DNA of 64,000 nt from Bradyrhizobium sp. AZCC 1719 (lineage in GTDB: Bacteria > Pseudomonadota > Alphaproteobacteria > Rhizobiales > Xanthobacteraceae), in contig NZ_JAZHRU010000001.1 in assembly GCF_036924525.1 (NCBI RefSeq), positions 5,609,001-5,673,000 of the forward strand, written 5' to 3'. Below are positions 58,880 through 64,000 of this stretch, in pieces. A program made the position numbers and the translations under genes. Below the pieces are notes generated by a model. That model was not told the DNA's origin. It worked only from the letters and a program-made list of their open reading frames with translations, and searched no databases. Every line of letters begins with the position of its first letter. Position 1 is the stretch's first letter.

Positions 58880-59608
58880 ATGAAGAAGATTGCCCTCGCC
58901 GCCGCCGCCCTGGCCATCGGCACCGTAAACGCATCCGCCGCCGATCTGGCCGCTCGGCCCTACACCAAGGCGCCCGCGCCGATCGCCGCCGTCTATAACT
59001 GGACCGGCTTCTACATCGGCGCACAGGCCGGTTACGCCTGGGGTGACAACAGCACCCGTGAGTTCATCACCGCTACGGGCCTGCCCACCGCCTTCAATCG
59101 GGGCTTCAACACTGATGGCTTCGTTGGCGGTGGTCACATCGGCTACAACTGGCAGGTCGGTCAGTTCGTCTTCGGTCTCGAAGGCGACCTTGAAGGCGCC
59201 GACATCAACGGCGGTTATCGCTTGGCGAATCTCAACGGCACGGACTTTCGGCTGGATGCTCAGGCCTCTATCCGTGGCCGTCTCGGTGTGGCCTTCAACA
59301 ACTCGCTGCTCTACGTGACCGGCGGTGCGGCCTGGGCGGATATGGAGCACACTTACGTCTTCGCGAACACCCTCTTTGAAACCCACTCCACCACCCGCAC
59401 CGGCTGGACCGTGGGCGCAGGCTGGGAATACGGCTTCACGCCGAACTGGTCGGCCCGTCTTGAGTATCGCTACACCGATTTCGGCACTTTCCGGAACGCC
59501 TCTGTCTTCTCGTTCCCCGGATTCTCGTATGAACACGATCCGGTGTTTCACACGGTGCGTGGCGGTATCAGCTATCGCTTCGGCGGCCCGGTCGTCGCCA
59601 GGTACTGA
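58880..59608 (+). CDS. Omp25-like outer-membrane beta-barrel protein 2
   Basis: A 242-aa protein: signal peptide MKKIALAAAALAIGTVNASA then ADLAARPYTKAPAPIAAVYN, WTGFYIGAQAGYAWGD. FVGGGHIGYNWQVGQFVFGL and the end RGGISYRFGGPVVARY are typical of the Omp25/Omp31 family of Rhizobiales. GGGGAGAATT precedes the ATG. It is a paralogue of the gene 2.3 kb upstream (55768), sharing signal-to-barrel junction and C-terminal VARY/SARY, but the middle differs. Confidence 0.9.
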   Translation: MKKIALAAAALAIGTVNASAADLAARPYTKAPAPIAAVYNWTGFYIGAQAGYAWGDNSTREFITATGLPTAFNRGFNTDGFVGGGHIGYNWQVGQFVFGLEGDLEGADINGGYRLANLNGTDFRLDAQASIRGRLGVAFNNSLLYVTGGAAWADMEHTYVFANTLFETHSTTRTGWTVGAGWEYGFTPNWSARLEYRYTDFGTFRNASVFSFPGFSYEHDPVFHTVRGGISYRFGGPVVARY

Positions 59609-59637
59609 TCCGGTTACCTGACAGCCCTCGACAGCTC

Positions 59638-59665
59638 AAAGCCCCGGCATCGTCCGGGGCTTTTT
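59638..59665 (+). terminator. Intrinsic terminator of Omp gene 2
   Basis: AAAGCCCCGG and CCGGGGCTTTTT around CATCGT; differs at one loop base from the terminator of Omp gene 1. Confidence 0.92.
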
Positions 59666-59714
59666 GTTGCGCCCTGCACGCCGGCCCGCGTACTGCAGCG
59701 TGGGGGATCGGCCG

Positions 59715-60926
59715 TCAGCCGCGGACCGGCGACTGCACATGCTCGGGCTGCACGCCCACGCCTACAAACCGCGCCGTGATGCCTTGCAACCAGGGCACCG
59801 CGGTGACCAGCCGCATGACAAACGGGACCTTCAGGGGCTGGTTGCCCGGCTTCAGCGCCGCATTCACGATGTTGTTCTGCACGACGACCTGCATCCGCTG
59901 CGTCATCTTTACCGGGAATTCGCGGCGCCGGCGCACCGCGTCGAGTTCGTCTTCGGACGGGCAGCCGCTTACCAGCTTCGACGCCAGCAGATTCGCCGTC
60001 GCCACGGCATCCTGAACCGCGAGGTTGACGCCGACGCCGCCGATCGGCGACATCGCATGCGCGGCGTCGCCGATGCACAATAGCCCCGGCCGCGTCCAGC
60101 GCTTCAGCCGGTTGACCGCAACCGTCAACAGCTTGACGTCGTCCCAGCTCTTCACCTCGGCAAGTCCCGGTTTCAGGACCGGCGCCATGCGCGCGATGTC
60201 GTCGAGCAGCGCGGGCAGTCCGCTCGCCTTGACCGCGTCGTATTGTCCTTTGGGAATGACGAACGCGCATTGCCAATAGTCGCCGCGGTCGAAGGTCACC
60301 ATCATCTTGCCGGGATCGACCCGGGCAAACAGGCTCTCGTTTTCGTTCTCTCGCTTGCCGGCGCGAAACCACAAGACATCCATCGGCGCGCCGATTTCCT
60401 CGACCTCAAGGCCGGCGCGTTCGCGCACCAGCGAATGGCGTCCGTCGCAAGCAATGGTCAAGTCGGCCTCGATATCGATGATGCCATCCGGCGTCTTCGC
60501 CTTCACGCCCGTGACGCGCTCGCCGTCGCGAACGAGATCGATTGCTTCCGTCGACATCATCACCTTGAGCGATGCGAACCGCTTGCCGCTTTCGCGCAGG
60601 AAATTGAGAAAATCCCACTGCGGCATGAAGGCGATGAAGGGATATTTGACGTCAAGCCTGCTCAGGTCGGCGAGCCGCACCGTTTCCCCGCCGAACATGC
60701 CTTGCATCTTCTGCAAGCGCTGGTGCGGCAGTTTCAGGAAGCCGTCGATCAGCCCGAGTTCGTCCATCACCTGCAGCGTCGAGGGATGCACGGTGTCGCC
60801 GCGAAAATCGCGAAAGAAGTCGGCGTGCTTCTCCAGCACCACGACATCGATGCCGGCGCGGCCCAGCAGATACCCGAGCATCATTCCGGCCGGCCCGCCG
60901 CCGACGATGCAGCAACGTACTTTCAT
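59715..60926 (-). CDS. FAD-dependent aromatic-type monooxygenase
   Basis: A 403-aa flavoprotein of the PHBH/UbiH group. CCIVGGGPAGMMLGYLLGRA (FAD loop) starts at residue 4, VLEKHADFFRDFRGD follows, CDGRHSLVRERAG is the Asp-Gly motif, and GDAAHAMSPIGGVGVNLAVQ the second FAD motif. It hydroxylates an unknown, probably aromatic substrate with NAD(P)H. The HPSTLQVMDELGLIDGFLKL stretch is also seen in bacterial relatives annotated as FAD-dependent oxidoreductases. The ATG at 60926 has GGAGCGAGCG upstream; the frame to 61007 is longer but unlikely. Confidence 0.88.
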   Translation of the reverse strand: MKVRCCIVGGGPAGMMLGYLLGRAGIDVVVLEKHADFFRDFRGDTVHPSTLQVMDELGLIDGFLKLPHQRLQKMQGMFGGETVRLADLSRLDVKYPFIAFMPQWDFLNFLRESGKRFASLKVMMSTEAIDLVRDGERVTGVKAKTPDGIIDIEADLTIACDGRHSLVRERAGLEVEEIGAPMDVLWFRAGKRENENESLFARVDPGKMMVTFDRGDYWQCAFVIPKGQYDAVKASGLPALLDDIARMAPVLKPGLAEVKSWDDVKLLTVAVNRLKRWTRPGLLCIGDAAHAMSPIGGVGVNLAVQDAVATANLLASKLVSGCPSEDELDAVRRRREFPVKMTQRMQVVVQNNIVNAALKPGNQPLKVPFVMRLVTAVPWLQGITARFVGVGVQPEHVQSPVRG

Positions 60927-61034
60927 CGCTCGCTCCTGTCGCCGGTTTTCCCGGCTCGAGGCAGCATCGATCATCTGCCAAGCATCGGCAATACACGCTC
61001 GTCGCAATGACGTGGAAAGGCCGCGGCGTACTGG

Positions 61035-61056
61035 ATGCCCCGCATGCGCGGGGCAT
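61035..61056. repeat. Palindrome of a dispersed repeat
   Basis: ATGCCCCGC and GCGGGGCAT, perfect 9-bp arms with a 4-nt loop, inside TACTGGATGCCCCGC...GGGGCATGACG, a phrase known to me from Bradyrhizobium intergenic repeats. It could also end transcription of the caspase gene, without a T-run. Confidence 0.55.
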
Positions 61057-61085
61057 GACGTCGAAGACGGCGGGCCTCGCGTCCG

Positions 61086-62582
61086 CTACCGCCTAAAACT
61101 CTTGATCTCGGAGACGCTGCCGTCGCGATAGGTCAATTCCACCGAAACCGATCTGGTCGCCGGCGCGAGCTTCAAATAGGGCTGCGCGTCGCGCGGAATG
61201 GCGATGGGATCACGAGTGTCACAAGGTGGCATTTTCAGCACCTTGTCGGGCACCGCACTGTCGATGCCGAGGCGCACTTCGCGGATCGCGCAGCGGTATG
61301 ACATCAGGTGCGTATAGTAGACCAGAAGCCCGTTGTACTCGCGGAACGACAGCCAGCTCGTCGCGGTCATATCGAGGATCTTGCGCTGGTCGCGGATCAG
61401 TGCGGCTTCGGGATCGAACCTGATCGGAAACGGCCCCTGCAACTCGCCATTGGTGTCGACATAGCGCACCTGGATGACGGCCGCCGGTGCATCGGCCGGC
61501 AGCTCGACCGACGGGTTGGGCATCCGCTTGCGGGTACGCGGATCGAGCGTATCCATGAAGCCGGTCTCGCGGAAATCGCCGCTGTCGCCGATCCGCCATG
61601 AAATACCGAGCGTCGGATCGGCGATCGAGAACACCACGGTCCAGCCGCCATTGTGGCGCGAGAACATCGCGATCGGCGCGTTCACGGAATCGTTCTGCGG
61701 CTGCAGGCGCTGTACCGGAGGCAAAGCTGCAAGCTTTTGCAGCGGCTCGGCGGGCTTCGCCGCCTCAGGCTGGGCCTTCGCCAAACCATTCAGGAAAACG
61801 TCGTCGACCATCTGGTCGAAGTAAACCGGGATCTGCTTATGGCGGACGGTCTCTGCGAGTTCGCTGACCGCGCGCCGCGTGCGTTGCGCGACCTGCACGA
61901 GATTGACGCCGGGCTGCGTGATCTCCTTGGCGAAGGTTCGCGTGAACACCGAATTGGGATTGGCGTCGTCATTGGAAAGCCGGTCGAGCGCGGTCTGCCG
62001 CGGCCCGGCCGAGAAGATCGAGAACACGCCTTCCGGCAATTGCGTCATCGGCGCGAGACCGCCGCCGCCGGCAACCGCACGCGTGCCGGCGCGCTCGAAC
62101 GGATTGTTGCGGCAGGCATCGAACACCAGGATGGCGGTGCGCACCTTCCGGTTCTGCATCCGCTCGATGATGCGGTCGGCGAGGATCGAGGCATCGCGCA
62201 CGAGTTCTTCCTGGCCTTCGGTCGCCGCCGGCACGTCGGTCGGCAGCAGGAAATTCTGGCCCGCGATTTCAAAACCGTGGCCGGCATAGAAGAAGAACGC
62301 CGTATCGCCGGCGTCGACCGCCTTGTCGAACGCCAGCAACGTCTGGCTGAATGCCTGCCGGTTCTGGTTTTCCGCCACCATCACCGTGAAGCCGAGCTGC
62401 TTGAGCGTATCGCCCATGGTGCGGGCGTCGTTGACCGCCTTCTGCAGCTTGGGCACGTTCCGGTAGTCGTTGTTGCCGACCACCAGCGCGACACGCTTTT
62501 CCGCCTGCGCAGGCGCGGCAAAGGTCGCGACGCAAGTTGCAAGGCTTGTCACCGCAAGCAGTTTGAAAAGCCAGCCCTTCAT
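61086..62582 (-). CDS. Exported caspase-like (C14, orthocaspase) protein
   Basis: A 498-aa exported protein: signal peptide WLFKLLAVTSLATCVATFAA, then a caspase p20-like domain starting RVALVVGNNDYRNVPKLQKA. The catalytic His is in FFFYAGHGFEI (about residue 102) and Cys in VFDACRNNPFERA (about 154). The C-terminal 250 residues (FSRHNGGWTVVFSIADPTLG; FREYNGLLVYYTHLMSYRC) form an additional beta-rich domain. Bacterial orthocaspases are peptidases of uncertain role. GGGGGAATTCC precedes the ATG at 62582; an in-frame start at 62600 is less likely. Confidence 0.87.
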   Translation of the reverse strand: MKGWLFKLLAVTSLATCVATFAAPAQAEKRVALVVGNNDYRNVPKLQKAVNDARTMGDTLKQLGFTVMVAENQNRQAFSQTLLAFDKAVDAGDTAFFFYAGHGFEIAGQNFLLPTDVPAATEGQEELVRDASILADRIIERMQNRKVRTAILVFDACRNNPFERAGTRAVAGGGGLAPMTQLPEGVFSIFSAGPRQTALDRLSNDDANPNSVFTRTFAKEITQPGVNLVQVAQRTRRAVSELAETVRHKQIPVYFDQMVDDVFLNGLAKAQPEAAKPAEPLQKLAALPPVQRLQPQNDSVNAPIAMFSRHNGGWTVVFSIADPTLGISWRIGDSGDFRETGFMDTLDPRTRKRMPNPSVELPADAPAAVIQVRYVDTNGELQGPFPIRFDPEAALIRDQRKILDMTATSWLSFREYNGLLVYYTHLMSYRCAIREVRLGIDSAVPDKVLKMPPCDTRDPIAIPRDAQPYLKLAPATRSVSVELTYRDGSVSEIKSFRR

Positions 62583-62968
62583 GGAATTCCCCCTGCGCAC
62601 GATTCGTCCTGGTTTGGCCCGTGCGAAGCCGTTTCATGCCATAGTCGGCAGGCTATTGCCCATGGTTCAACAGCTTCGTTCGATGGGAATGAGATGGCTC
62701 GATTTGACGGCCAAATGACGGTTTTTGCCGTTATTTGTGCGAAAACATTAAGCTTTTTGGGCTTCAATGCCGGTTCCTAGATTGACTTTGGCCATTTCGA
62801 CCCTATGTTCGCGCTCAACGCGGCCTTGGATCGAAACGCGATTCCTTAGGTTAGCCGCTCGTCTGCGTAAGTCAGAGCCCCCAGCTTTTCAAAAGCGCGC
62901 CGTTTCGGGGCAAAACGCGACAGCCTTTTTACCTTCGATTCCGAACGGCGGTGTCGACTAGAGGCTCA
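62583..62968. other. Divergent region between caspase gene and rhlE
   Basis: No gene is supported. It has an AT-richer patch (62700-62770) with GACGGCCAAATGACGG and GCCGTTATTTG inverted around GTTTTT, possibly a structured leader for the helicase gene; DEAD-box genes of this type often have long cold-responsive leaders. Exact elements are not visible. Confidence 0.5.
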
Positions 62969-64000
62969 ATGTCTTTTTCCCATCTCGGACTTTCCGATAA
63001 GGTCCTCGCCGCAGTTGCGGCTTCCGGTTACACCACCCCTACTCCCATCCAGGAACAGGCGATCCCCCCCGTTCTGGCCCGCCGCGACGTCCTCGGCATC
63101 GCCCAGACCGGCACCGGCAAAACCGCCGCCTTCGTCCTGCCCATGCTCACTTTGCTGGAAAAGGGCCGCGCCAGGGCACGGATGCCCCGCACCCTGATCC
63201 TCGAACCGACCCGCGAACTTGCGGCACAGGTGAAAGAGAATTTCGACAAGTATGGCGCTGGCCAGAAACTCAACGTCGCGCTTTTGATCGGCGGCGTCTC
63301 GTTCGGCGACCAGGATTCCAAGCTGACCCGTGGTGTCGACGTCCTGATCGCAACTCCGGGCCGGCTGCTCGACCACACCGAGCGCGGCGGCCTCCTGCTC
63401 ACCGGCGTCGAACTGCTGGTCATCGACGAAGCCGACCGCATGCTGGACATGGGCTTCATCCCCGATATCGAACGCATCTGCAAGCTGGTGCCGTTCACGC
63501 GCCAGACCCTGTTCTTCACCGCGACGATGCCGCCGGAAATCAGCCGCATCAGCGAAACTTTTCTGCACAACCCTGAACGAATCGAAGTCTCGCGGCCGGC
63601 AACTACGGCGACCGGCGTGTCGCAGTTCAAGGTCACCGGCGGCCGTGAGCCGCACCAGAAGCGCGAACTCCTTCGCCGCCTGTTGCGCGACGCCAAGGAC
63701 CTCAACAACGCGATCATCTTCTGCAATCGCAAGCGTGAGGTCGCCGTCGTTCACAAATCGCTGCAGAAGCACGGCTTCAGTGTCGGCGCCCTGCACGGCG
63801 ATATGGACCAGTCGGCGCGCACCGCGGCGCTCGATCAATTCCGCAAGGGCGAGATCCCGCTGCTGGTGGCCTCCGATGTCGCTGCCCGCGGCCTCGACAT
63901 TCCCGCCGTCAGCCACGTCTTCAATTTCGACGTGCCGCATCACGCCGACGACTACGTGCATCGCATTGGCCGCACCGGACGCGCCGGGCGCGCCGGCACC
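62969..64000 (+). CDS. rhlE: DEAD-box RNA helicase, RhlE type (partial)
   Basis: The first 344 codons; the gene continues past the right edge. All helicase motifs are present: Q motif TPTPIQEQAIP, I AQTGTGKTAAF, Ia EPTRELAAQ, Ib TPGRLLDH, II DEADRMLDMGF, III FFTATMP, IV AIIFCNRKREV, V ASDVAARGLDI, VI HRIGRTGRAGR. It unwinds RNA duplexes, likely in ribosome assembly or cold adaptation. GAGG lies 5 nt before the ATG. The C-terminal tail that would separate RhlE from other DEAD proteins is outside the window. Confidence 0.93.
   Translation, partial: MSFSHLGLSDKVLAAVAASGYTTPTPIQEQAIPPVLARRDVLGIAQTGTGKTAAFVLPMLTLLEKGRARARMPRTLILEPTRELAAQVKENFDKYGAGQKLNVALLIGGVSFGDQDSKLTRGVDVLIATPGRLLDHTERGGLLLTGVELLVIDEADRMLDMGFIPDIERICKLVPFTRQTLFFTATMPPEISRISETFLHNPERIEVSRPATTATGVSQFKVTGGREPHQKRELLRRLLRDAKDLNNAIIFCNRKREVAVVHKSLQKHGFSVGALHGDMDQSARTAALDQFRKGEIPLLVASDVAARGLDIPAVSHVFNFDVPHHADDYVHRIGRTGRAGRAGT

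Noticed and set aside
1..64000. CRISPR array, prophage or classical defence island
   Set aside because: No regularly spaced identical repeats, cas genes, integrases, phage structural genes or restriction-modification genes were seen.

Overview
The window looks like a chromosomal segment of an alphaproteobacterium of the Bradyrhizobium/Rhodopseudomonas group. This rests on high G+C with GC-rich third positions, two Omp25-type outer-membrane barrel proteins with the ADL-ARPY-KAPAP-NWTGFYIG start, an H-NS-like small protein, many tiny conserved-looking proteins with good Shine-Dalgarno sequences, a class I PHA synthase, and dispersed palindromic intergenic repeats I associate with Bradyrhizobium. 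The genus is inferred from remembered protein and repeat style; no search was run.

Layout. 1-3.2 kb: a divergent ubiquinone locus, ubiT-ubiU leftwards (ubiU cut by the window edge) and ubiD-ubiX rightwards, with an FNR/CRP-like palindrome between them. 3.2-7.2 kb: CAP-domain secreted protein, tRNA-Pro(UGG), DUF192 protein, double cold-shock-domain protein, Sir2 deacylase. 7.2-16.7 kb: an accessory-looking stretch of many proteins under 100 aa: an H-NS-like head without its DNA-binding tail, an orphan Flp pilin, a miniature porin-head protein, a PilZ protein and tiny membrane proteins. It also holds gloA, a GST, tRNA-Glu(UUC) and a PEP-CTERM protein followed by a decayed tandem duplication that carries broken H-NS-like genes. 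16.7-22.4 kb: M20 amidohydrolase, MFS transporter, PrsW-type protease, HdeD protein, and a DAHP synthase preceded by a textbook attenuator with an aromatic-rich leader peptide. 22.6-28.5 kb: epmA-epmB and two small genes, divergent from efp, then an M23 peptidase and a DUF805 protein. 28.5-33.5 kb: divergent ahpD-like/marR and azoR/lysR pairs with palindromes between them, an MltB-type transglycosylase and an SDR.

33.6-43.4 kb: recJ, a soluble MCP-like protein with the signalling tip ahead of the presumed sensor, an IS110-family element, a HAD dehalogenase, glpX, hom and an AlaC-type aminotransferase. 43.6-49.1 kb: phaC, a MAPEG protein, argC coupled to a PaiB-type gene, and an MBL-fold hydrolase. 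49.4-64 kb: an 849-aa DUF3857/transglutaminase/Sel1 fusion, DedA, PEGA-like lipoprotein, parE, two Omp25-like proteins with near-identical terminators, an SDR, an FAD monooxygenase, an orthocaspase and the start of an rhlE-type helicase.

How genes work together. UbiT/U with UbiD/X make a coherent set for (oxygen-independent) ubiquinone synthesis. EpmA and EpmB would modify the EF-P encoded next door. The DAHP synthase controls entry to aromatic amino acid synthesis and appears to be tuned by ribosome stalling on Phe/Trp/Tyr codons. The most notable signals are that attenuator, the decayed PEP-CTERM/H-NS duplication, a consensus general-stress (EcfG) promoter driving a 26-aa membrane peptide, and the transglutaminase-Sel1 fusion.
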